A DNA stretch of 64,000 nt from Propioniciclava sp. (GTDB taxonomy: Bacteria; Actinomycetota; Actinomycetes; Propionibacteriales; Propionibacteriaceae), in assembly GCF_029977985.1 (NCBI RefSeq), contig NZ_JARKOT010000139.1, forward strand, positions 1 through 64,000, written 5' to 3'. The position numbers were made by a program, and so were the translations under genes. The notes under the pieces were generated by a model. That model was not told the origin of the DNA. It saw nothing but the letters and a program-made list of their open reading frames with translations, and ran no database searches. Each line of letters begins with the position of its first letter. The first letter of the stretch is position 1. Of this stretch, positions 21,190 through 29,148 are shown piece after piece.

Positions 21190-22908
21190 TCAGTCGGAGA
21201 AGATCAGCTCCGGGTAGACCGGCTGCCACATGGCGTCGAACACCTGCTGGATCGGGTCGGTGAGCGGCCGCTCGGCGACGCCCTCGGCCTCGGCGGCGCG
21301 CGCCACCGCGATCGCGACGGTCGCGGAGACCCGCCGCAGGTCGCCCACATGCGGCAGCAGTGACTGCCCCGGGCGCGTGATGCGCACCAGGGACGCCACC
21401 GCGTGGGCGGCGGCGGCGATCATCGCGTCGGTCACCCGAGTCGCCCGGCACACGCTGACGCCCAACCCGATGCCCGGGAAGACGAACGCATTGTTGGCCT
21501 GCGCGACCGCATAGGTCGTCTCGTCGAGGGTCACCGACCCGAACGGCGACCCCGTCGCGACCAGCGCCCGGCCCTCGGTCCAGGTGAGCACGTCGGTGGG
21601 GGTGGCCTCGGCCAGGATCGTCGGGTTGGACAGGGGCATGATGATCGGCCGGTCCACGTGGAGCGCCATCTCCTTGATGACGGGCTCGGTGAACGACCCC
21701 GACTGCCCCGAGGTGCCGATGAGCACGGTCGGGTGCACGTTCCGCACGACGTCAGCGAGGTGGTAGGCGCCCGGCGCGTCGGTGGCCCAGCCCGTGAGCT
21801 CGGACGCCGCCCGCGCGTAGGGCCGCTGGAAGTCGCGGAACCTCTTCGTGGGCTCGTCGGTGACCAGCCCCCGGCTCGAGGTGGCCCAGAACCGCTGCCG
21901 TGCCTCCGCAGGTGTGAGCCCCTCGGCGACCATGAGGTCGACCAGGAGATCGGCGATGCCGATGCCCGCGGTGCCGGCACCGTGAATGACGACGCGCTGG
22001 TCCGAGAGCCGCTCCCCCTTCGCCCGCACGCCCGCGATGAACGCCGCCGCCACGACCGCCGCCGTCCCCTGGACGTCGTCGTTGAACGTGCAGATGCGCT
22101 CCCGGTAGGCGTTCAGGATGCGGTGGGCGTTGTCGGCGCCGAAGTCCTCCCAGTGGATCATCGCGTGTGGGAACACTCGCTGCGCGGCCTCCACGAAGGC
22201 CTCGATGAACGCGTCGTAGCGCTCACCGCGCACGCGGGCGTGCTGCAGGCCGAGGTAGAGGTCGTCGTTGAGGAGTTGCAAGTTGTCGGTGCCGACGTCG
22301 AGCACCACGGGCACCATCCGGTTCGGGTCGACGCCGCCGGCGGCGGTGTACAGGCTCTTCTTGCCGAGGCAGATCTGGACGCCGCCGACGCCTTGGTCGC
22401 CGATGCCGAGGATGCCCTCGGAGTCGGTGACGATCAGCATGTCGACGTCGTCGGGCTTGCGGTCGATCGAACGCAGCGCCTGCTCGATGCGATCGGGCGC
22501 CTCGATCGAGCAGAAGACGCCGGCGATGCGCTGGTACCACAGCGAGAACTCCTGGATGGCATCGCCGATGGTGGGCGTGTAGACGATCGGCATCATCTCG
22601 TCGAGATGCTCGCTCAGCAGGCGGTAGAACAGCACCGTGTTGCGGTCGCGCAGGCCCTGCAGGTAGGCGAACTTCTCCAGGTTCGAGTTCGCACGCAGGT
22701 AGCGCGTGTAGGCGCGGTGCAGTTGGGCGTCCAGCGGGGTGACCGCCTCCGGCAGCAGACCCTCCAGCCCGAGCTCGCGGCGCTCGTCGTGGGTGAACGC
22801 GGTGCCCCGGTTCAAGCGCGGGATGCGGAGAACCGCACTGCCCCGCGCGCGCACGCGGATGCGCTTGCCGTGGTCGCCGGGGAGGATGTCGTACGGACGT
22901 CCGGCCAT
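21190..22908 (-). CDS. maeA: NAD-dependent malic enzyme
   Basis: A 572-residue decarboxylating malate dehydrogenase (malate to pyruvate and CO2). The malic N-terminal domain has NRGTAFTHDERRELGL and the catalytic tyrosine region PIVYTPTIGDAIQ; metal- and nucleotide-binding parts follow (VTDSEGILGIGDQGVGG, FNDDVQGTAAVV, HGAGTAGIGIADLL). The long 570-residue form resembles the SfcA-type NAD enzyme instead of the short NADP type. In propionic bacteria this would join the dicarboxylic acid part of metabolism to pyruvate. Confidence 0.93.
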   Translation of the reverse strand: MAGRPYDILPGDHGKRIRVRARGSAVLRIPRLNRGTAFTHDERRELGLEGLLPEAVTPLDAQLHRAYTRYLRANSNLEKFAYLQGLRDRNTVLFYRLLSEHLDEMMPIVYTPTIGDAIQEFSLWYQRIAGVFCSIEAPDRIEQALRSIDRKPDDVDMLIVTDSEGILGIGDQGVGGVQICLGKKSLYTAAGGVDPNRMVPVVLDVGTDNLQLLNDDLYLGLQHARVRGERYDAFIEAFVEAAQRVFPHAMIHWEDFGADNAHRILNAYRERICTFNDDVQGTAAVVAAAFIAGVRAKGERLSDQRVVIHGAGTAGIGIADLLVDLMVAEGLTPAEARQRFWATSSRGLVTDEPTKRFRDFQRPYARAASELTGWATDAPGAYHLADVVRNVHPTVLIGTSGQSGSFTEPVIKEMALHVDRPIIMPLSNPTILAEATPTDVLTWTEGRALVATGSPFGSVTLDETTYAVAQANNAFVFPGIGLGVSVCRATRVTDAMIAAAAHAVASLVRITRPGQSLLPHVGDLRRVSATVAIAVARAAEAEGVAERPLTDPIQQVFDAMWQPVYPELIFSD

Positions 22909-22914
22909 GGCAGC

Positions 22915-22920
22915 AGGTTA
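22915..22920 (-). promoter_or_regulatory. -10 box of leaderless malic enzyme promoter
   Basis: TAACCT on the minus strand, six bases, then ATG 22908. No ribosome-binding site is visible. Confidence 0.45.
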
Positions 22921-22968
22921 TCGGCCGGACGCCGCCGGTGCAGTCCGGCGTCCGGCTGGCTGACGAGT

Positions 22969-23499
22969 TCAGCCGTAGGTGCCGAACGCCATCGCGAGGA
23001 TGGCGATGCACACGCCGGCGGCGATGATGGGCACCGCGCCGAGGGTGATGAGGATGCCGGCACCGGTGCGGCGGAGGTGCGGCTTCGAGATGAGCCAGAC
23101 CGACAGCGTGACGACGCCCCCCAACCCCAGCACGGTGACCAGCCCGGACACGATCGCGGCGACCTCGGGGCTGACCGGGTCGAGCGCCGTTCCGATCGCG
23201 CCCGCCAGACCGAACGGCACCGGCCAGGCGACCAGGCCGATCAGCGCTCCGAGCAGGTAGGACCCGCCGGACTTCCGGGCAGGAGGGATCGGCGCCGGCC
23301 ACGCCTGCGGGGGCGGCATCTGGCCCTGTGGGGGCGGCATCTGGCCCTGTGGGGGCGGCTCCGGGCCCTGTGGGGGCGGCTCCGGGCCCTGAGGCGGCGG
23401 CCCGCCCGGAGGCGTCGGCCCACCACCGGGGGGCGTCGACCAGGGCGGGGTGCTCGGTTGGGGGCCGAAGGGGTTCGGCTCGGGGGGTTGGTCGGACAT
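22969..23499 (-). CDS. Proline-rich protein with four membrane segments
   Basis: A 176-residue protein. The first 75 residues are a proline/glutamine-rich cytoplasmic segment with four repeats of PPPQGPE or PPPQGQM. About three to four membrane helices follow (GALIGLVAWPVPFGLAGAIG, IVSGLVTVLGLGGVVTLSVW, IIAAGVCIAILAMAFG). The layout resembles DUF4190-like actinobacterial envelope proteins, but I cannot name the family. ATG 23499 has AGGAGG seven bases upstream and shares a base with the preceding Lgt-like stop, so it is the last gene of that operon. Confidence 0.75.
   Translation of the reverse strand: MSDQPPEPNPFGPQPSTPPWSTPPGGGPTPPGGPPPQGPEPPPQGPEPPPQGQMPPPQGQMPPPQAWPAPIPPARKSGGSYLLGALIGLVAWPVPFGLAGAIGTALDPVSPEVAAIVSGLVTVLGLGGVVTLSVWLISKPHLRRTGAGILITLGAVPIIAAGVCIAILAMAFGTYG
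23315..23398. repeat. Four tandem 21-bp repeats inside a coding region
   Basis: Four in-frame 21-base units, two of each of two sequence types, encode the PPPQG heptads of the proline-rich protein. The near identity within each pair suggests recent slippage, so repeat number may vary between strains. Confidence 0.85.
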
Positions 23500-24281
23500 C
23501 ACTCACCTCCTGTTCGGGCGACGGTGCGGCATATTCTGGCACGCCGAAGGGCCAACGCATCGCGAATCACGCGCGTCAAGCGCCACACGAGCAGCGGTAG
23601 CAGGATGAGACAGAGCACCTGCGGCCCGCTCAACCCCAGCCAGAAGGGCTCGTTGCCGCGGACGAACTCGACGGCGAACCGGAACAGCGCGTAGGCGGCG
23701 ACGTAACTGACGAACAGGTCGCCGGGGCGGGCGAGGCGTCCGCGCAGGCGCCACAGCACGGTGAACGCGACGGCGTGGAAGGCCACCTCGTAGAGCAGCG
23801 AGGGGTGCAGCCCGACCCCGGGACGCGCGCCGACCGCTTCGGCGTACGGGCTGGGCAACGTCATGCCCCACGGGCCGCCCGTCGGCGTTCCGGGCAGTTC
23901 GGTCAGAGCGCAGCCGAGGCGTCCGATCGCCATGGCGAGAGCGACCGCGGGGGCGAACAGATCGCCCGTCGACGGGACGTAGCCGGTGGCGCGCTTGCCC
24001 ACGTGCACACCCACCCACGCGCCGAGCAGACCGGACAGGATGCTGCGGTTGCCCTCGGTCCACCAGTCCCACAGGGGGATGGTCGGATCGGAGAACCACG
24101 TGCCCAGGCGCGCGCCCAGGGCGCCGAACGCCAGCGCGCAGCCGGCCACAGCCCACAGGCGGTCGTCGTGGAGGCCGAGGCGACGCTTCTCGCGTGCGAA
24201 CACGACCCCGGCGGCGACCAGCCCGAACGCCACGAACAGGCCGTGGACCCACGGGTTGCCCGGGAACGGGACCTCGATCAT
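23499..24281 (-). CDS. Divergent prolipoprotein diacylglyceryl transferase-family protein
   Basis: A 260-residue membrane protein with about seven helices. It keeps Lgt family landmarks: AIGRLGCALTELPGT, HPSLLYE (Lgt HPSQLYE) and EFVRGNEPF near the C-terminus. Two residues important in canonical Lgt seem changed: the Asn of the GRxGN signature is Cys, and the HGG region reads SGLLG, lacking the histidine. It may therefore transfer a glyceryl or acyl group to something other than lipoproteins. ATG 24281 lies 10 bases after the small membrane protein gene, in the radical SAM operon; longer readings run through that gene. Confidence 0.75.
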   Translation of the reverse strand: MIEVPFPGNPWVHGLFVAFGLVAAGVVFAREKRRLGLHDDRLWAVAGCALAFGALGARLGTWFSDPTIPLWDWWTEGNRSILSGLLGAWVGVHVGKRATGYVPSTGDLFAPAVALAMAIGRLGCALTELPGTPTGGPWGMTLPSPYAEAVGARPGVGLHPSLLYEVAFHAVAFTVLWRLRGRLARPGDLFVSYVAAYALFRFAVEFVRGNEPFWLGLSGPQVLCLILLPLLVWRLTRVIRDALALRRARICRTVARTGGE

Positions 24282-24291
24282 GCGCCGCCCT

Positions 24292-24666
24292 TCACGCCAT
24301 GCCGGCGAGCCGCGCCACCCACCACCCGGCCCCGACCAGCCCGGCGACGGCCAGCACCGCCAGGTAGGCGAGAACGAGCCTCGTGTCACGCAGGTAGCAG
24401 CGCGACCGCGTCAGGCCGGCGCGGCGGGCTCGGGCGTAGCCGACGAACCCGATCGTGGCGAACACCACCAGCGCGGCCGGGCCGAACACCCACCCCAGCA
24501 GCGCGATCGTCGCGAAGATGCAGAGCCTGAGGGGGTCGAAGGGAGCCGGTCCGTCGGCGGTCTGCACGGTCTGGTCGGGTCCGTGTCCGGCGAGGAACGT
24601 CGACGGAGGCGGCCCGGCGGCGAACCGGCGGGCGTCCGCCTCGCCCGTGGGATGGGGAGCGCTCAT
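24292..24666 (-). CDS. Small membrane protein in radical SAM/Lgt-like operon
   Basis: A 124-residue protein with a polar N-terminal 45 residues and three hydrophobic stretches (LCIFATIALLGWVFGPAALV, VVFATIGFVGYARA, LVLAYLAVLAVAGLVGAG) separated by a basic loop RRAGLTRSRCYLRD. I do not recognise the family. It lies 17 bases after the radical SAM gene and 10 bases before the Lgt-like gene, so it is most likely part of the same membrane-directed pathway. Confidence 0.7.
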   Translation of the reverse strand: MSAPHPTGEADARRFAAGPPPSTFLAGHGPDQTVQTADGPAPFDPLRLCIFATIALLGWVFGPAALVVFATIGFVGYARARRAGLTRSRCYLRDTRLVLAYLAVLAVAGLVGAGWWVARLAGMA

Positions 24667-24683
24667 GCCACCATTGTCCGCCC

Positions 24684-26249
24684 TCACCGCAGCCCGGCGA
24701 AGCCGAGACGCTGGCGTCCGAGCTCGGGCCAGGCCTGCACGGCGCAGAACGGGGCGCACTGGTGGACGCCGCCACCCGCCTCCGCGCGGACCGTCCCTAC
24801 GTGGACACAACACTGGACGAGCCGCTCCTCCAGCAGGGTGTTGACGTCCATGAAGGGCTTGACGGTGATGCGCTTGACCCGCTCGGCGAGGAGTCGGCGC
24901 ATGCGGTCCTCGCCGCCCGGGAGCTTGCCCGCCGCGAGGGTGGCCAGCGTGCTGATGCCGAGATCGCACGCCGTGCAGACGTTCTTCCAGAGCTCGAGGG
25001 TCCGAGGATGGGTGAGCGTGGCCTGCTCGCTCATCAGGTCGAGCAGCGAACTCTGCAGGGCGGTGCGCAGGTGGCGCGGCAGCTCGGAATCGGCGACACG
25101 GTTGGCGATGAGTTCGGGTTCGAGTTGCAGCCATTCGGCCAGCCGGTCGTGCCCGATGATCCCGACGAGCGAACGCCACGTGCCGTCGTCCCCGCGCAGC
25201 AGGTAGCCAACGGACGCGCAGTGGGGGTGCGAGCACGGCAGGCCGATGAGGTCGTGCCATCGCACGACGCCCCCGGTCTGCGGCTCCAGCCGGGCGAGGA
25301 CGCCGCCGTGCGTGACCCGGTCGTCGGGGTCGACGCCGGGGTTGCGTCCCGACCCGAACACCGGCTGCAGGGCCACGCCACCGACGAAGGGCGTCTCCAG
25401 CGCGCGCAGCACCGTCGCCCCGATCGCGTCGTCGTTCACGCCCTTCGCGATCGTCATGACGAGCGTGGTGAACACGCCGGCCTCCGACAGCCGCGCGATC
25501 GCAGCGTCCTTGTGCCGGGTCAGGTCACCGCCGCGCAGCGTGGTGGACGCCGCGGCGTCCGCCCCGTCGTACTGCAGGTAGACCTCGACGCGCTGCCGAT
25601 GCCGGCGGAGGACGTCGACGAGCGCGTCGTCCGTGGCGATGAGGAGCCCGTTCGTGTTGAGCATGATCCGCACGATGGGCCGCTCGGCGAGGGCGTCGAG
25701 CAGCTCGGGAAGCCTCGGGTAGAGGGTCGGCTCGCCGCCCGAGAGCATCAGCACGTCGATGCGGTTGCCCTCGCGGGCGAGGCGGGTGTCGACGTTGGCG
25801 AGCACGGCGTCAAGGTCGGCCACGCCCTTCAGCGTCGGCCCGGACGCTGTGAAACACGTGGGGCAGCGCAGGTTGCAGTGCTCGATGACGTCCTCGAGCA
25901 GGATGCACGTGTGCTGCGTCTGCGTGGGCGGCAGACCGTACTCATAGGCGGCCGGAACGGGCCGGAAGTTGGTCGGATCGTCGGGCACATGCTGCTTCGT
26001 CGGGGCCTGCCAGCGCTCGAGATAGGCCACGATGTGCGGTTCCTCGTCGTACAGCGTGCGGACGAGGCCGTGCCGCGGGCACCCACGCTGGAGCCAGAGG
26101 CGTCCCTCGGACTCCACGAGTGCGCCCGAGAGCCGCTGCGCCGCGGCGAGCGACGGGTCGTCGACGTGGCAGCGTGGGCACCAAGCGGTCACGTACCGAT
26201 GGATGCGATCGGTCCGCAGTGGCCGGCCGGGTCCGAGAGGTGTGCGCAT
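24684..26249 (-). CDS. Tetraether-synthase-like (MJ0619-type) radical SAM protein
   Basis: A 521-residue radical SAM enzyme. The cluster motif CNLRCPTC lies near residue 126, followed by LMLSGGEPTLYP and the strand IMLNTNGLLI. Extra cysteines match the MJ0619/Tes group: an N-terminal pair CPRC near 22 with GCPRHG near 56, and C-terminal CCVHVG near 480 and CAPFC near 500, which would hold further iron sites. Archaeal members join lipid tails by carbon-carbon bonds to make tetraethers; bacterial relatives make other membrane-spanning lipids. Its operon partners are membrane proteins, one Lgt-like. ATG 26249 follows GGAGG. The lipid role is inference. Confidence 0.75.
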   Translation of the reverse strand: MRTPLGPGRPLRTDRIHRYVTAWCPRCHVDDPSLAAAQRLSGALVESEGRLWLQRGCPRHGLVRTLYDEEPHIVAYLERWQAPTKQHVPDDPTNFRPVPAAYEYGLPPTQTQHTCILLEDVIEHCNLRCPTCFTASGPTLKGVADLDAVLANVDTRLAREGNRIDVLMLSGGEPTLYPRLPELLDALAERPIVRIMLNTNGLLIATDDALVDVLRRHRQRVEVYLQYDGADAAASTTLRGGDLTRHKDAAIARLSEAGVFTTLVMTIAKGVNDDAIGATVLRALETPFVGGVALQPVFGSGRNPGVDPDDRVTHGGVLARLEPQTGGVVRWHDLIGLPCSHPHCASVGYLLRGDDGTWRSLVGIIGHDRLAEWLQLEPELIANRVADSELPRHLRTALQSSLLDLMSEQATLTHPRTLELWKNVCTACDLGISTLATLAAGKLPGGEDRMRRLLAERVKRITVKPFMDVNTLLEERLVQCCVHVGTVRAEAGGGVHQCAPFCAVQAWPELGRQRLGFAGLR

Positions 26250-26271
26250 GCTCCTCCTTCAGGGCGTCGCC

Positions 26272-26277
26272 ACCCTA
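26272..26277 (-). promoter_or_regulatory. -10 box of radical SAM operon
   Basis: TAGGGT on the minus strand about 22 bases before ATG 26249, leaving a short leader with a strong GGAGG ribosome-binding site. It would drive the four genes down to 22969. Confidence 0.45.
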
Positions 26278-26334
26278 GCCGAGAGGCGGTCTCGACAGGC
26301 TCGCCCAGCAGGTATGAGCCCACTCACCGACAGG

Positions 26335-29148
26335 TCACAGCCCGGCACGCTCCCGGCTGGCGCGCTCCTGGGCGCGGAACTGGCCGAACCGCGGCAGGAA
26401 CTTGTCCCAGTCGATCGCGTGGCCGTCGATCTCGGGGCCGTCGATGCACGCGTGCTTGCGGGTCAGCTTGCCGTCCTCGGTGACCGGCACCATGCACGCG
26501 CCGCACATGCCCGTGGCGTCCACCATGATCGAGTTGAGGCTCGCCACGGTGTGGACGCCGTAGCCGCGGGTCAGCGCGCACACCGACTCCATCATCCGCG
26601 GCGGGCCGATTGTCACCACTTCGGCGAGGCGCCGCGTCGACGAACCGGCGGCGTCGGCGTCCAGCATCTGGCGCAACGGACCCGTGACCAGGCCCGGGAC
26701 GCCGAACGTGCCGTCGTCGGAGGTGAACACGATCTCCACCTGGTCGCCGAACCGCTTCTTCAGCGTCTGGAGCCGCGCTGCCTCGCCGTTCCAGAACAGC
26801 AAGCTCTCGGACCGGAAGCCGACGATCAACGTCACGTGGTTGCCGAGTTCCAGGTGCGCCCTCGCGATGGGGTACACCGGCGGCAGCCCGACGCCGCCCG
26901 CCGTGAACACGACCGTCTCGTCGTCGCCCACCCGGCGCAGCTCGCTGGGTTGCCCGAGCGGACCGGCGATGCCCGCGTAGGTCTCCCCCACGGCCATCCG
27001 GTTCATCTTGAGCGTCGACGTGCCCATGCCCTGGATGACCAGCGTGATCGTGCCCGCCTCGGCGTCCCAGTCCGCCAGGGTCAGCGGGATGAGCTCTCCG
27101 TCGGGCCAGCCCAGCACCCGCACGAACTGGCCCGCCCGGGCCGCCCGCGCGATCACCGGCGCGTACACCTCGAACTCGACGATGCCCGGCGCCAGCGGCG
27201 TCTTCGCGACGATGCGCGGCTGCGCCGAAACCAGGTTCGTGTACCGCTTGGCGCGGCCCACCCGGTCGCGGATCTGGGCCGCCGGCATGGACGCCGCCAG
27301 CTGCGCCATCGCGCGCGCCGCGGCCTGGCCGTCGCCGGCCGCGCGGATGGCGGTCGACCCGCCGCGCGCCGCGTCGCCGCCGGAGTGGACGCCCGCGATC
27401 GACGTCTCCTGCGACCCATCGCTCACCTGGATCGCCCCGCGCACGGTGACGTTCAGGTCGGGCTGGCTGTCGCGGATGATCGGGTTCGACGTGTTGCCCA
27501 GCGCCATGATGACCAGATCGGCGGGCAGCGTCTCCCGCTCGCCCGTCCGCACCGGCGAGCGGCGGCCCGAGGCGTCCGGTTCACCGAGCTCCATGACGTC
27601 GCAGACGGCAGCCCGCACCCAGTGGGCCTCGGTGCCGACGAACTCGGCCGGGGAACGCAGCGGTGCCAGCCGGACGCCCTCTTCGAGAGCGTGGTGCAAC
27701 TCCTCCACGCGGCACGGCATGGCGTCCTGCGTCCGCCGGTAGACGATCGTCACCCGGCCGCCGAGGCGCAGGGCTGTGCGGGCGGCGTCCATCGCGGTGT
27801 TGCCGCCGCCGATGACGAGCACCTTGCGCCCCGCCACGTCGGGCAGCGGCGTCTCGTACTCGGGCGAGCGCGCCCGCATGAGGTTCACGCGCGTGAGGAA
27901 CTCGTTGGCGCTCATCACGCCGAGCAGGTGCTCCCCCGGCACGTTCATGAACTGCGGCAGCCCGGCGCCGGTGCCCACGAAGACCTGCGCGAAGCCGGCG
28001 GCCTTGAGGTCGTCGAGACCAGCGGTCTTCCCGACGACGAAGTTGGTCACGAAGCGCCCGCCGAGCAGCTTGATCGTGCCCACCACGTCGTCGATCAGCT
28101 CGTTCGGCAGCCGGAACTCCGGGATGCCGTAGCGCAGCACCCCGCCCAGCTCGTGGAAGGCCTCGAACACCGTCACGGGGAACCCGTCGGCGGCCAGCAG
28201 GAACGCGTTGATGAGCCCCGACGGGCCCGACCCGATGATCGCGATCGGCGGCTTCGTCGCCGCCGCCCACGGGTCCGGACGCCCCCCGTACCGCTTCGCG
28301 ATCTCCTCCGGCGTGACCTTCTTCTCGCGCTGCGGCAGGAACCACTCCAGCTGGCCGATCTCGATCGGCCGCTGCTGGTGGGCGCACACGCCCTGGCACT
28401 GCAGCTCCTGCGGGCAGACGCGGCCGGTCACGTTTGGCAGCGGGTTGCACGCCTCGAGCAGCGCGAGCGCCTCGGCGAACTTGCCCTCACCGAGCAGGTC
28501 GAGCAGCGACGGGATGTGGATCTGCACCGGGCAGCCGCCCTTGCGGGTGCCGTTGTGCAGGAGCTCGCCCAGCTCGCACGGGCTGTCGGCGCACTGCTTG
28601 TCCCGGAGCGCCTCCAGCCACACGAACAGGTCCACCTCGCGCTGGCTGTACCCCTGCGTCAGGTAGCCGAGGTAGCCGGTGTTCACCAGCTCGAAGTCGC
28701 GCGCCCGCTCGGCCGCCGGCCGGATGAAGGGCCGCACGTTGTTGGCCGCGGGCCAGTTCTGGCTCAGCCCGGCGAACATCGGGTAACGGTCGCGCAGATG
28801 CTCGTCGAGACCCGCGACGAACCGTCGCTTGAGCCGCAGCGGCGCGCTCCACAGGAACCGCATCGCGACCCTGCTCGCGTCGTCGTCGCGCAGCAGCGTC
28901 GACCACAGCTGCCGCGTGAACGCGGCCGTCAACGGTCCCGCCGCGAAGGCCGCCGCCACCTGCTGGACGCCGTCGCGCAGGAACAGCTCCCGGAACTGCC
29001 GCGGGTTCGCCGCCAGCTGCCGCTTGAGCACCTCCACCTGCGCCTCGAACGCCCCCACCGCCGGGTCGGACGCCAGCGCCGCCAGTTGGGCTCGGGAGGC
29101 ATCCAGGGCGGCCTGTGCGGCGAGGTAGGACTCGACTGCAGTCGTCAT
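26335..29148 (-). CDS. Fused NfnB-NfnA ferredoxin:NAD(P) oxidoreductase
   Basis: A 937-residue fusion. Residues 1-185 are helical and unrecognised. About 185-290 is a Fer4_20 iron-sulfur domain (CADSPCELG, CPVQIHIPSL, CPQELQCQGVCAHQQ). About 305-610 is a GltD/NfnB-type flavoprotein with FAD loop IIGSGPSGLINAFLLAADG and NADP loop VIGGGNTAMDAARTALRLGG. From about 640 an NfnA/PyrK-like FAD/NAD module ends in a [2Fe-2S] site (MCGACMVPV, KHACIDGPE). Separate Nfn subunits exchange electrons among ferredoxin, NADH and NADPH. Its ATG overlaps the nifJ stop in ATGA, so it most likely re-oxidises ferredoxin made by that enzyme. Confidence 0.85.
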   Translation of the reverse strand: MTTAVESYLAAQAALDASRAQLAALASDPAVGAFEAQVEVLKRQLAANPRQFRELFLRDGVQQVAAAFAAGPLTAAFTRQLWSTLLRDDDASRVAMRFLWSAPLRLKRRFVAGLDEHLRDRYPMFAGLSQNWPAANNVRPFIRPAAERARDFELVNTGYLGYLTQGYSQREVDLFVWLEALRDKQCADSPCELGELLHNGTRKGGCPVQIHIPSLLDLLGEGKFAEALALLEACNPLPNVTGRVCPQELQCQGVCAHQQRPIEIGQLEWFLPQREKKVTPEEIAKRYGGRPDPWAAATKPPIAIIGSGPSGLINAFLLAADGFPVTVFEAFHELGGVLRYGIPEFRLPNELIDDVVGTIKLLGGRFVTNFVVGKTAGLDDLKAAGFAQVFVGTGAGLPQFMNVPGEHLLGVMSANEFLTRVNLMRARSPEYETPLPDVAGRKVLVIGGGNTAMDAARTALRLGGRVTIVYRRTQDAMPCRVEELHHALEEGVRLAPLRSPAEFVGTEAHWVRAAVCDVMELGEPDASGRRSPVRTGERETLPADLVIMALGNTSNPIIRDSQPDLNVTVRGAIQVSDGSQETSIAGVHSGGDAARGGSTAIRAAGDGQAAARAMAQLAASMPAAQIRDRVGRAKRYTNLVSAQPRIVAKTPLAPGIVEFEVYAPVIARAARAGQFVRVLGWPDGELIPLTLADWDAEAGTITLVIQGMGTSTLKMNRMAVGETYAGIAGPLGQPSELRRVGDDETVVFTAGGVGLPPVYPIARAHLELGNHVTLIVGFRSESLLFWNGEAARLQTLKKRFGDQVEIVFTSDDGTFGVPGLVTGPLRQMLDADAAGSSTRRLAEVVTIGPPRMMESVCALTRGYGVHTVASLNSIMVDATGMCGACMVPVTEDGKLTRKHACIDGPEIDGHAIDWDKFLPRFGQFRAQERASRERAGL

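Noticed and set aside
26281-26334. Intergenic TCTCGACAGGCTCG repeat as a mobile element
   Set aside because: A single short string; no ends, duplication or second full copy in the window, so it is only noted with the nifJ linker.
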